Part shown: positions 52,933 through 62,700 of the stretch, one piece after another | Layout of the letters: each line of letters starts with the position of its first letter | How positions within the stretch are numbered: position 1 is the first letter of the stretch | Origin: CAYRDK01 sp043819345 | Lineage (GTDB): Bacteria; Omnitrophota; Gorgyraeia; Velamenicoccales; Velamenicoccaceae | Length of the DNA stretch: 64,000 nt | Reading direction: 5' to 3' | Assembly: GCA_043819345.1 (NCBI GenBank) | Contig: JBDREX010000044.1 | Span: 11,787-75,786 of the forward strand | The notes under the pieces: generated by a model | Database searches by the model: none | The model's input: the letters and a program-made list of their open reading frames with translations, nothing else | Told to the model about the DNA's origin: nothing | Made by a program: the position numbers and the translations under genes

Positions 52933-53319
52933 ATGAGGCCAAGAAAATATATCATTTTTTTCGGTTTTACAGAAATCGCCATCGGGGTCATAACCTTGGG
53001 GGCGATAGCTTCAAGCCTTGTTACACAGACTTCAACCAAATCTCCTAACGTACTAATCTTCGTTATCATTAGCGGGCTTATTTCAACATCTTTAGGCATC
53101 GGGGTCATCCTCCGCCTGCACTACTTCAGAAAACTCATCATGTTTTTCGCAGGATGGATCATTTTGAGCAAGATTTTAATCTTTGGAGGCATCATGACGT
53201 TAAACGGGCAACTGGAAACATTCGTCCCAACAGGCCTCAAGAACATCATTTCCATCATATACCACGCTTCCATTATTGCCTACTTCCACCACCCTTTGAT
53301 CAAAAAGGAGTATGAATAA
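52933..53319 (+). CDS. Four-TM membrane protein, unknown, next to nfeD
   Basis: 128 residues. Hydrophobic helices at about 5-27, 40-60, 68-88 and 100-120. No family recognised. The stop shares its last base with the ATG of the NfeD gene (TAATG), so they are translationally coupled. Position suggests it may belong to the NfeD/slipin unit. Confidence 0.65.
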   Translation: MRPRKYIIFFGFTEIAIGVITLGAIASSLVTQTSTKSPNVLIFVIISGLISTSLGIGVILRLHYFRKLIMFFAGWIILSKILIFGGIMTLNGQLETFVPTGLKNIISIIYHASIIAYFHHPLIKKEYE

Positions 53320-54776
53320 TGAGAACTCTTAAAGCAATCTTTTTGGCAGCAACATGCCTTTTCATGCTTTGTGTTCCTGTTAGAGCCGAAACACAAAACC
53401 AGTTCCTTATTCTAACAATCGACAACAAAGTTATTAATCCTGTCATCGCGGACTATATCGAAAAAGGCATCAAAGAAGCACAGGACAAAAATTACCAGGG
53501 GCTTATTATTCAAATGGATACCCCCGGCGGCCTCCTTGAATCCACGCGCTCCATTGTAAAAAACATTATGAATTCAAAGGTTCCTGTTTTAGTCTATGTC
53601 GCTCCCTCTGGATCCCGTGCCGGTTCCGCAGGCGTATTTATCACTTTAAGCGCTCACATCGCCGCTATGGCACCCTCCACTAATATCGGCGCCGCTCATC
53701 CAATCATGATGGGCCTGCCTGAAAAAAACGATGAAGGCTCCCTTAAAAAAGCTATCAACGAACTGACGCAAGTACTTAAAAAACAAGATGCGAAAAGCAC
53801 AGCAAAGAAACAGGAATCCCGGGAAAAAACAACAAAAGATAATAACTCATCCGTAAAAGATGAAGAAAATTTCTCCGGCGACACGCTTGAACATAAAGTC
53901 CTTAACGACACAATCGCCTGGATCAGCGCTATCGCCAAAACACGCAACCGCAACACCGAGTGGGCTAAAAAAGCTGTCTTAGAAAGCGCCTCTATCACAG
54001 AGAAAGAAGCCCTGAAGGAAAATATTATTGATTTCATTGCTGATGGGCTGGATGATCTTTTGAAAAAATCTCATAATAAAGAAGCCGTTGTGGATAATAA
54101 AACGGTTATTCTTCATACAGAAAACCCAAAATTAATCTTTCAAAGCCTATCAAGACAACAAAATATTCTCAACATAATCATCCACCCCAATATCGCTTAC
54201 ATTCTCATGCTCATAGGCCTATTGGGGCTTTTTATTGAAATCACCCATCCAGGCGCCATTTTTCCAGGAGTGGTCGGCGTTATCTGCCTCATTATCGCCT
54301 TTTACGCCTTTGCTCTTTTACCTATCAATTTTGCCGGTTTCATCCTTATCGCGCTAGCCATTATTCTGTTTATCGCGGAAGCCCTAACGCCAACCTTTGG
54401 ATTTTTTACGCTAACAGGAGCCACTTGCATGCTTGTCGGCTCCCTTATGCTCGTCAATTCACCCTTTCCTGCCATGCGTGTATCCTTAAGCGTTATCTTG
54501 CCTTTTATTTTAGCTGTAGGAGGTATTGTCATTTTTTTAACGGCCAATGTCATCAAAAGCCACCGCAGAAAAATCAAAACCGGCCCTGAAGCACTTATCG
54601 GCCAAATTGCTCTGGCACAAACAGATATAAACGCAGGCCAAGAAGGCCAGGTTTTCGTTACCGGGGAAATCTGGACAGCTATAAATCAGTCTGAAGAACC
54701 CATCAAGAATGGAGAAAAAATAAAAGTCTTAGGTGTTGACAAAGTCAAGCTCCTTGTGTCAAAATATGAGGCCTAA
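53319..54776 (+). CDS. NfeD-family membrane serine protease
   Basis: 485 residues. A signal peptide (to about 23), a ClpP-fold protease domain (IQMDTPGG at 65-71; SGSRAGSAG at 97-105, with Ser103 the likely nucleophile) and a low-complexity charged insertion at about 145-200. Then four TM helices and a C-terminal OB-fold NfeD domain (GQIALAQTDINAGQEGQVFV) follow. The protease partner of stomatin-like proteins; the slipin gene follows 30 nt later, the classical pair that shapes membrane protein turnover. The insertion is longer than in the archaeal model protein that I know. Confidence 0.9.
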   Translation: MRTLKAIFLAATCLFMLCVPVRAETQNQFLILTIDNKVINPVIADYIEKGIKEAQDKNYQGLIIQMDTPGGLLESTRSIVKNIMNSKVPVLVYVAPSGSRAGSAGVFITLSAHIAAMAPSTNIGAAHPIMMGLPEKNDEGSLKKAINELTQVLKKQDAKSTAKKQESREKTTKDNNSSVKDEENFSGDTLEHKVLNDTIAWISAIAKTRNRNTEWAKKAVLESASITEKEALKENIIDFIADGLDDLLKKSHNKEAVVDNKTVILHTENPKLIFQSLSRQQNILNIIIHPNIAYILMLIGLLGLFIEITHPGAIFPGVVGVICLIIAFYAFALLPINFAGFILIALAIILFIAEALTPTFGFFTLTGATCMLVGSLMLVNSPFPAMRVSLSVILPFILAVGGIVIFLTANVIKSHRRKIKTGPEALIGQIALAQTDINAGQEGQVFVTGEIWTAINQSEEPIKNGEKIKVLGVDKVKLLVSKYEA

Positions 54777-54806
54777 TAAAGGGCCGACTTAACCATGAGG
54801 TGAAAA

Positions 54807-55553
54807 ATGCACTTTCCTTTACCCATTTTTATTATTGTTGGTATTTACTTACTGAATTCTATTAAAATACTGAACGAGTACGAAAGAGGGGTTATCTTTC
54901 GTTTAGGAAGGATCCTCCCTAAACCAAAAGGCCCTGGCATCGTTCTTGTTTTTTGGCCAATAGATGTTATGGTCAAAATAAGCTTGCGCACCATCACATT
55001 AGATGTAGCACCCCAGGATATTATTACCAGAGATAACGTTTCTGTTAAGGTTAATGCGGTCGTCTATTATAAAGTCATGGACCCGAATCGTGCCATCATT
55101 GAAGTAGAAGATTATAATTTTGCGACATCTCAGATATCACAGACTTCTCTGCGCTCAACAGTGGGCCAGGCGCATTTAGACGAACTTTTGTCAGAACGCG
55201 AAAAGATTAATTCAGAATTACAGACCATTATTGACCGAGCGACCGATCCATGGGGCATCAAGGTTTCACACGTTGAGATCAAACATGTTGATTTGCCTCA
55301 GGAAATGCAACGAGCCATGGCCAGGCAAGCCGAAGCCGAACGGGAACGCCGGGCTAAAATTATCTCTGCTGAAGGTGAATTCCAGGCTTCAGCCAAATTA
55401 GCCGATGCGGCTGAAGTTTTACAAAAACAACCTATGTCTTTACAAATGAGATATTTACAGACCCTTATGGATATCTCAACAGAAAAATCTTCTATCATCG
55501 TATTTCCTTTGCCAATGGAAATGCTGCAGTGGTTTAATAAAGACAAGAAATAG
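54807..55553 (+). CDS. Slipin/stomatin-like SPFH (band 7) protein
   Basis: 248 residues. One N-terminal TM helix, then YERGVIFRLGRILPKPKGPG, TLDVAPQDIITRDNVSV and a C-terminal amphipathic AEAERERRAKIISAEGE region that oligomerises. Membrane scaffold, partner of the NfeD protease upstream. tRNA-Leu starts 6 nt after its stop. Confidence 0.95.
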   Translation: MHFPLPIFIIVGIYLLNSIKILNEYERGVIFRLGRILPKPKGPGIVLVFWPIDVMVKISLRTITLDVAPQDIITRDNVSVKVNAVVYYKVMDPNRAIIEVEDYNFATSQISQTSLRSTVGQAHLDELLSEREKINSELQTIIDRATDPWGIKVSHVEIKHVDLPQEMQRAMARQAEAERERRAKIISAEGEFQASAKLADAAEVLQKQPMSLQMRYLQTLMDISTEKSSIIVFPLPMEMLQWFNKDKK

Positions 55554-55558
55554 CTTTT

Positions 55559-55641
55559 GCCGAAGTGGCGGAATGGCATACGCGGTGGTCTCAAAAACCA
55601 TTGGGTTCACGCCCGTGTGGGTTCGACTCCCACCTTCGGCA
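55559..55641 (+). tRNA. tRNA-Leu (CAA)
   Basis: 83 nt with a long variable arm (class II). Acceptor GCCGAAG/CTTCGGC, anticodon loop CTCAAAA (anticodon CAA), T-arm GTGGG TTCGACT CCCAC. CCA is not encoded. No separate promoter found; it probably shares the slipin transcript. Confidence 0.95.
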
Positions 55642-55736
55642 TAAAATTTTGGAAAGATCCGGGCCACCTCACATCTTGGTGGCCGTGCTAAACAGTCCGA
55701 CTTAAACGTCGGACTAGCACCCTTCGGCATATAATT
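55633..55736 (+). repeat. tRNA-Leu-associated module: second tRNA 3' end after strong hairpins
   Basis: CCTTCGGCATAAAATT (55633-55648; tRNA 3' end) is repeated with one mismatch at 55721-55736 (period 88 bp). The interval holds hairpins GGCCACC/GGTGGCC (about 55660-55684) and AGTCCGAC/GTCGGACT inside GTGCT/AGCAC (55685-55720). Same architecture as after tRNA-Thr and tRNA-Ala. Confidence 0.7.
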
Positions 55737-55810
55737 CTTCTATTCCTGCCCTCAACATGATACAAAGAATTTTGTTGACAAGCCATCCATTTTCGGCGAT
55801 AATTTAAACT

Positions 55811-56986
55811 ATGGAATACATTAAACGGCTACTGGAAGACAAAATCCGCCATACACTCAAACGAAACAAGAGTGTTCTTTTGCTTGGCGCACGACAAACT
55901 GGGAAGACAACGCTAGTCCATCAATTCAAACACGATTTGCTGATTTCTTTTGTGCAACCGGATATAAGACAACGATACGAAAAAGCACCTCATCTGCTCA
56001 GAGGAGAGGCAGAATCTTTGGCTCCCAGAAAATCAGGTAAGCGGCCACTCATTATTTTAGATGAGGTTCAAAAAGTTCCAGCCATTCTTGATGTTGTTCA
56101 AGATTTAATTGATAGAGAAATAGCTAGTTTTATACTTACCGGCTCAAGTGCTCGAAAACTTCACAGAGGCGCACAAGTCAATCTTCTTCCCGGCCGCGTT
56201 GTTGCGTTCCGAATGGATCCATTTAGCTTACAAGAAGCCCCTGCAAAAGACTTAAATGAACGACTTTTTTACGGTTCACTGCCTGGAATTATCGCTGTTA
56301 AAAATCAATCAGACAGGGAAACTGATTTAGAATCTTATGTTACAACTTATCTGGAAGAAGAAATCCGTGCCGAGGCAGCCGTGCGAAATCTTGGTGATTT
56401 CGCTAGGTTTCTGGAATTGTCAGCTTCCGAATCAGGCGGCATTATAAATTTGAGGAAATTATCGCAAGAAATTGGAGTTTCTCATACAACAATCGGCGCT
56501 TATTACCAAATATTGGAAGACTGTCTTATCGCTGAAAGAATTGAGCCACTGACCCAAAGTAAAACCAGAAAAAAGCTCACCAAATCTGATAAATATCTAT
56601 TTTTTGATCTCGGTGTTAGACGAATTGCGGCGCATGAAGGAACTCGACTTCCCAGGGAAACTATGGGAATGCTGTTTGAACAATTTATTGGCCTCGAACT
56701 CTTGAGAGGCGCGCATATAAAAGGCCGTGGAACCAAGATTCGATTTTGGCGAGATCCTGACGGTCCAGAGGTAGACTGGATCATCGACACAGAAGGTATT
56801 TTTACACCGCTGGAAATCAAGTTGACACAAAATCCTGCGTCAAATGATATCCGCCATCTGGAAGTTTTTCTTTCTGAATACGAATCAGCTAAAACAGGCT
56901 TTGTTATTTGCCAGGTTCCACGTAAGATAAAATTAAGCGAAAAAGTATTCGCGCTACCATGGCAATCTATTGTTCAAATTTTTTAA
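55811..56986 (+). CDS. DUF4143/AAA_14 ATPase
   Basis: 391 residues. Walker A GARQTGKT (26-33), Walker B LIILDEVQ (80-87) and an arginine-finger-like LTGSSARKL. The DUF4143 region covers about 190-390, with a helix-turn-helix-like LRKLSQEIGVSHTTIGAYYQ. Members are common in mobile or toxin-antitoxin-like neighbourhoods; the role is unknown. It has no obvious partner here. It directly follows the tRNA-Leu module, a typical integration spot, so recent acquisition is possible. Confidence 0.9.
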   Translation: MEYIKRLLEDKIRHTLKRNKSVLLLGARQTGKTTLVHQFKHDLLISFVQPDIRQRYEKAPHLLRGEAESLAPRKSGKRPLIILDEVQKVPAILDVVQDLIDREIASFILTGSSARKLHRGAQVNLLPGRVVAFRMDPFSLQEAPAKDLNERLFYGSLPGIIAVKNQSDRETDLESYVTTYLEEEIRAEAAVRNLGDFARFLELSASESGGIINLRKLSQEIGVSHTTIGAYYQILEDCLIAERIEPLTQSKTRKKLTKSDKYLFFDLGVRRIAAHEGTRLPRETMGMLFEQFIGLELLRGAHIKGRGTKIRFWRDPDGPEVDWIIDTEGIFTPLEIKLTQNPASNDIRHLEVFLSEYESAKTGFVICQVPRKIKLSEKVFALPWQSIVQIF

Positions 56987-57201
56987 CTAGCCAGAGCCAC
57001 TCATAAAAAATACCACTTTAAAGAAATCGAACTTCCTATCTATTGTAATCTCACCAACTGTGGAAAAGCCCAGGTCACCTCACATTTAGCCAGCCATATT
57101 AACCATCAATAGAATGCTACTTCAATAATAATTTATTTTCCTTCTTTTCGTGGTAAAATAATCCATTGTGTCAGTAAACATAAACTTCTGGATATAAAAT
57201 A

Positions 57202-59118
57202 ATGATTCGCCAGACAAAATGCAAAGCCATTATCATTCTTATCTGCCTGCTATTATCGCCGGCAATTCTTCTGCTCATAAGCCCTCTGCCTTCTATAAAA
57301 AAACTTAACTGGAAAATTTACGATAAATTGGTCGTTGTAGAAAAAAAATTAAACCCCGTTCATCCCAAGGCCAAAGATGTCTTAATCGTCGCAATAGACA
57401 ATAAAACCTTGACCCAGCTACCTCATCGCTGGCCTTATCCGCGAGAATACTTTGCCAAAGTTATAGAAAATCTCAACAATGCAGGGGCAAAATTGATAGG
57501 TTTTGATTTTATCTTTTTGGGGAAATCTTCTCCGGAAGACGACCTGTCTCTTAAGGAATCCATTCAAAGACAAAAAAATATTGTTTTGCCAATAACAATC
57601 AATGAACAGGGAGAAATAGACCTTTTCAGTGTTAATAGCTTCAGCACCAACATACCAACAGGGGTCATAAGCAAAATACAAGACCAAGATGATGTCATTC
57701 GTAAAAATATCACTTTTTTAGTCAATGAAGACAAACCTGATCAAATATACCTTTCCTGGGAAGCACAGCTTCTTAATCAAATCAAACATATAGACATGAA
57801 ATCCCTGCGCTACAATAATTCAACATTTTATTTTCAGGATAATTCCGGAAAACAATGGGAAGTACCTGCTGACCCGGCTACAGGAAGTTTTCTAATTCAT
57901 TTCTGCTGCAATACATGCGACTTCAACCGAATATGTTTTTGCGATGTCTTGAAAAATAATTTTGATCCTGAGCTTGTCCGAAATAAAATAGTACTCATAG
58001 GGTTTTTTTCTCAAACATTTGGAGACTTCCATAATACCCCTATAGGCTGGCTGCCCGGAATCACTCTCAACGCAAACGCCTTTCTTACACTCTACACGCA
58101 AAGTTTCATAAAAAAAATCAGCCCTTTTATAGAATACGCCATACTATTAATTGGGCTAATCGCAGGCTGTTGCATCTTCTATTCGTTCCGTATTAAAAAA
58201 GCGCTTCTGATGGCGGGTATAGAGATATTTTTATTTTTCACATTAAGCTATCTACTTTTAATAAAGAACTACACATGGAATTACAGCCTTTTTCCTATTC
58301 TCATAATATTATCTCCCATTCTATCCGTGAAAATCTTTAAAGCTTTTTGGCGCTATAACTCCATTCTTTTCGCGCACAGAGACACATCCTTAAGAAACCT
58401 TTTTTATAAAACCTTCAATGGCCTAAAATACAGAATAACCACTGTCCAATCCAACAGTGAGATTCTGGAAAGTTTAAAAACTTTCCGGCCACACTATATT
58501 ATCCTTGACCCCACAGACACCAAAATACCCGTGATAGAAATAGCAAAACAAATAAAATCAATAACTCCTTATACGAATATCATTATTCCTGACACAAAGC
58601 CAAGCGCCCCAGAATTTATTTTTTATATTATTCTCAGCATTAAAAACAAAAAATATTATATTGATCTCCCTCTTAATAAACAACCCAAACCAAACATCTA
58701 CACTAAAGACATTCCTCTCCCTCCTAAACATCCTATTAAAAAAACTTCTTCAACAAGTTCAAATAGCTTAAAACATATCCTGGTCATAGATGATGAAAAA
58801 GATTGCCTGGACTTAATCAAAAACTTTCTCTCCAGAAGAAATTGCTTCATAGAAACAGCCGATTCAGGAGAAGAAGCCTTGTCAAAAATATCCAAGCAAC
58901 GTCCTGACATAGTCATTTTAGACATACGAATGCAAGGCATGGATGGCTTAGTCGTCCTAAAAAATATAAAAAGCAGAGACAAATCTATCATTGTCATTAT
59001 GGCAACAGCTGCTAAAGACCATAGAATCATCAAAGAAGCTTTCAGACTGGGAGCAGATCATTACCTCGTTAAACCTTTCAGCCTGCAAGAACTGGAAAAT
59101 ATTATCAAAGCACACTAA
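57202..59118 (+). CDS. CHASE2 sensor protein with C-terminal receiver domains
   Basis: 638 residues. An N-terminal TM helix, then a CHASE2 extracytoplasmic sensor (about 30-290, KDVLIVAIDNKTLTQ and NAGAKLIGFDFIFLG), then three TM helices (about 305-390). A degenerate receiver-like segment follows at about 408-495 (LESLKTFRPHYIILDPTDTKIPVI...). Last is a full receiver domain at 525-638, with acidic pair 530-531, phospho-Asp574, Thr602 and Lys624. CHASE2 proteins normally end in a kinase or cyclase; here the output is a receiver, so the protein is probably a phospho-acceptor controlled by an external signal. Confidence 0.85.
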   Translation: MIRQTKCKAIIILICLLLSPAILLLISPLPSIKKLNWKIYDKLVVVEKKLNPVHPKAKDVLIVAIDNKTLTQLPHRWPYPREYFAKVIENLNNAGAKLIGFDFIFLGKSSPEDDLSLKESIQRQKNIVLPITINEQGEIDLFSVNSFSTNIPTGVISKIQDQDDVIRKNITFLVNEDKPDQIYLSWEAQLLNQIKHIDMKSLRYNNSTFYFQDNSGKQWEVPADPATGSFLIHFCCNTCDFNRICFCDVLKNNFDPELVRNKIVLIGFFSQTFGDFHNTPIGWLPGITLNANAFLTLYTQSFIKKISPFIEYAILLIGLIAGCCIFYSFRIKKALLMAGIEIFLFFTLSYLLLIKNYTWNYSLFPILIILSPILSVKIFKAFWRYNSILFAHRDTSLRNLFYKTFNGLKYRITTVQSNSEILESLKTFRPHYIILDPTDTKIPVIEIAKQIKSITPYTNIIIPDTKPSAPEFIFYIILSIKNKKYYIDLPLNKQPKPNIYTKDIPLPPKHPIKKTSSTSSNSLKHILVIDDEKDCLDLIKNFLSRRNCFIETADSGEEALSKISKQRPDIVILDIRMQGMDGLVVLKNIKSRDKSIIVIMATAAKDHRIIKEAFRLGADHYLVKPFSLQELENIIKAH

Positions 59119-59252
59119 CAATCATCTTTGCCTGTTGCGCAAGAAAAAATATAAAATTTCCTATTATGTTTCATTGTAATTCTGTGGATTTAGACAATAA
59201 TATATGCTAGGATATAAAATCATGAGGCAAAGACTATTTTAGGGAGGGATAA

Positions 59253-59669
59253 ATGACTCTATCAAAACACAGCTATATTGGCTTTTTATTTATATTCTTA
59301 CTTTCTTCGTGCTGTTTTTTTCAATCGCAAAAAATTTGTATTACTGATGCGAAAATAGCGGCTGGCGTAGATGAAAAATTAATGCCCGTTAATATTACAG
59401 ATGTGTTTCCCAAAGATACTTCCAAGGTCTCCTGCTGGTTCCAGTGGAAAAAAGCAAAAATTGGAACGCCTATTGTTGCCAAATGGCACTATGTCACAGA
59501 CGATATCCATGTTTTTGACTATACCTTCAAAATCCCCAGAAAAGAAGGAAAAGGAAGCATCGCCCTTGCCATGCCAGAAAATAAAATGCTTCCGCCCGGC
59601 GAATACAAAATTGACCTGACAGTTGATGACCACATCCTAAAATCTCTTCATTTTAGAATAGAAGAATAG
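59253..59669 (+). CDS. Lipoprotein, unknown
   Basis: 138 residues. A type II signal peptide with lipobox LLSSC is followed by a mature beta-rich domain (CWFQWKKAKIGTPIVAKWHYV..., PPGEYKIDLTVDDHI) suggestive of an immunoglobulin- or DUF2914-like fold. No firm family. GGGAGGG SD. Located at the end of the plus-strand block, tail to tail with the surface-protein gene. Confidence 0.65.
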   Translation: MTLSKHSYIGFLFIFLLSSCCFFQSQKICITDAKIAAGVDEKLMPVNITDVFPKDTSKVSCWFQWKKAKIGTPIVAKWHYVTDDIHVFDYTFKIPRKEGKGSIALAMPENKMLPPGEYKIDLTVDDHILKSLHFRIEE

Positions 59670-59750
59670 ATCCCTGCTTCCATTTATAGCCTTACGGCAA
59701 CTCATAGCCTGATCCAGAAATATTAAGCTATTCTAAAAAGAAAAACTTGT

Positions 59751-62700
59751 TTAATCTTCTTCTCTTGCCTTCACCCTGGGTTCAAGCAGAGGTTTTTCTG
59801 CGCCCAAAGGAACTCCTATACCATGTACGGGCATAATCTGCTGCCCGCCAGGAAACACAACCTTAACCCTCATTTCTCCGGTCACATCTCCAAAAACATG
59901 AGGATTGACAGGATGAGATAAAATGACTTTTGCCCCGGCCTTCTCAAGCGCTACCTTATTAACAATAACCGCCGATGGCAATTCAACACTAGCACCTACC
60001 CCCTGAAATGACGACTTCATGAGCTGTTGTGGCAAAACCGCTTGGCTGCTAATTCCCTCAAACGACGCACGAGTAGGTAGCTTGATAACGGGAACAACGC
60101 CTTTGAAAACTTCCCGAGACAAAGGTTCTACAGACATAAGCTCTGATTTAACCCCCGTAAACATTTTTTGTAAATTTTCCGATGGCCTAACAACCGCCTC
60201 CTGAGCAGGCATCACAGAAGGTAGAGTAGCCATCACACCTGCTCCTTCAAACGAAAATTTAGAAACTGTTTCCTGTTTTGCCGGCAGGTTTAGTTCCATA
60301 ACAACTCCCTTAAAAGATACAGAATCAGGCAAGCTCGACCTTGGAACAACAGATTCAAAAAACTCTTTATTCACAGTTTGCGGCAACACCGCTGAAACAG
60401 CCATTTCTTGAAACAAAACTCTATCCGGTAAACTAGAGCTTGGGGCAGCGGCCTCAAAAAATTCTTTATTCACGGCTTGTGGCAATGCCACCAAAACAAC
60501 CATTTCCTTTAATAAGGATTTAGAAATTACCGGCTCTTGAAAAACCGCTTGTGTCATAACCCCCTTGAAAACAGGTTCAGTCAAAGCCTCCGGTAAAAAC
60601 TCCTGAACCGAAACAAAACCAAAAACATTCTCTCTGGTTTTCGGCAACTGAACCATAGCGCGAGTTCCATCAAACACCCTGGGTGTTACCAACTGCGCTT
60701 CAGGCATAATCCCGCTAAATTCTCTTTGCGCAATCACCGGCTGAAAAGCAAGTTGAGATACTACTCCTTGAAAATCTTGTGACTGTACCTGAGGAACAGA
60801 GACTCCTTTTGAATCAACCCCCTCAAAAGACGGTTTCGGAACAACAGGCTTAGCAACAATCGGCAATGCGGTTTGAACAGGTGCCTGCGCCATAGGTTGA
60901 GCAGAAACTACCGGAGTCGCAGGTACTATAGCCATAGGTGTTACCATTGGAATAATGACCGGAGCAGATGGTGCCCCTGCTACAAAAGCTGAGATATTCA
61001 TCAATCCCAAAGAAGAATTCATGCCATTAAAAGCAAATGGATCAAGGAACATCTTGCTAGCACCTGTCTCTAACGCGCTACGAATCTGGCTCTGCCCAAG
61101 CTTATCGTCAACACGGCCATTAATAAAAACAAATCCAGGTATAGAAGTGTTATAATCAACCGAGCTACCTCCGTTTATAGAGACAGAGACCATGTTATTC
61201 ATGCCTCCTGCTGAAATAGTCGCTGCTCCTGTAACAGAGAGCTCTATCGGAACATCTTTTGTGCCAATATAACCGCCAACAGCCAATGCCGGGCTAACTC
61301 CCTGAATTACACCAGTACCCGAAGAAGTAATATTACCTGTAATAGTTATTGTAGAATTCCCGGCATTTAATGTCCCATTTAAAACCATATGGCTTAAAAT
61401 AGAAAGTGATTGTCCGCCTGTATCAAATGTTGTGCCAGAATCAACTTCAAGAGTTTTCACCCTCGCAGGGATATCCAACCTGGGCTGATGAGGAGCCCCT
61501 GCATCAATAATAGCTTCATCATTTTGAGTAGGAACCATTCCTAAATTCCAATTTAAAGGATCGCTCCATTGCGAAGAAATAGTACCGCGCCATAAGAATC
61601 TGCCGCCAGCGCTGCCAAGAACCCAGTTTGCTGTGCTTCCCGACAGAGTTGAAGCGGCCCCCTGGGCAATCAATTCAATGCCCCCAGATGCGTCATTATT
61701 TGTTACTTTAACATTGGTGATCGCCTGTGTCGCTCCTGATTCAACCGTCAGTTTTGGAACAGCACCTACCCCTGTATCATTAATCTCAATGGGCTCAGCA
61801 GCAGCACCTGTCACCGTTATTTTTTTAACAACCGTCTGTGTTGTGCCTCTTGTAAAAGTCAATACTTTAGCAGGCGTTGTTGAGGTCAAGTTATAAAACG
61901 TCGTTGATCCTGAAATAATTGAAGCACGGCTGCTATCATTAAACGTTACCGTACTAGTATCATAACCAAAGGTGCCACTCTTAGCAAAATTGCCTGAGAT
62001 TGTAAAAATATTACTACCGGCTGTCACCGTGCCTTCAATACTGATGTTGCCGCCTGTAACATTGCCCGTGGGTTGATATGTATCGCCTACCCAGATTAAA
62101 AGCGTCTGATCAGCATTCACAGTCAAATTATTGTCAACAACCGAATACTTAATATCAGGGTCTGCGTTATCGGCTGTAGCAAGGTTAGCGTTAGTCGTAT
62201 AACCAGTCGTATAATCGTGACGAACAATAACGTGGTCTTGGTAGATATTTAAAGCGCTTAAATCAGAGGCCGAAACAACCGTAACAGCAGAGCCCTTCTG
62301 AGTTTCGCCGTCAATGTAGACGATAATTACATCACCATCAGAGACAGCAACACCGGAAAAAGCGTATTCTCCGCTTACATTGGTCTGAGCGGTAGCCACG
62401 GCAGGCGCACCGTTAACAGCTATTGCCACCGTAATATTCGCACCTATAGGTGTCGTACCGGCATCACTATAGACAGTGCCTGAAAAAGCATAGCCTGTGC
62501 CCGTAAACTCCCAATTTGCATTATTGCCTCCATCTGTTGACAAATAAGCTGAAATCAAATCACCACTGGCATTAGAATTACTTACAGAGACATATGAAAC
62601 ACTGGAGCTTCCCGTAACATTCAAATTAAACTGATCCAAACCTGAACCGCCAAAACGCGCCAGGGTAATCAGATGGTCCTCTTCTCCCGTCAACGTTAGA

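Noticed and set aside
52579..52936. Short frames on both strands in the spacer before the NfeD unit
   Set aside because: No SD, no recognisable sequence and mutually overlapping; treated as a spacer.
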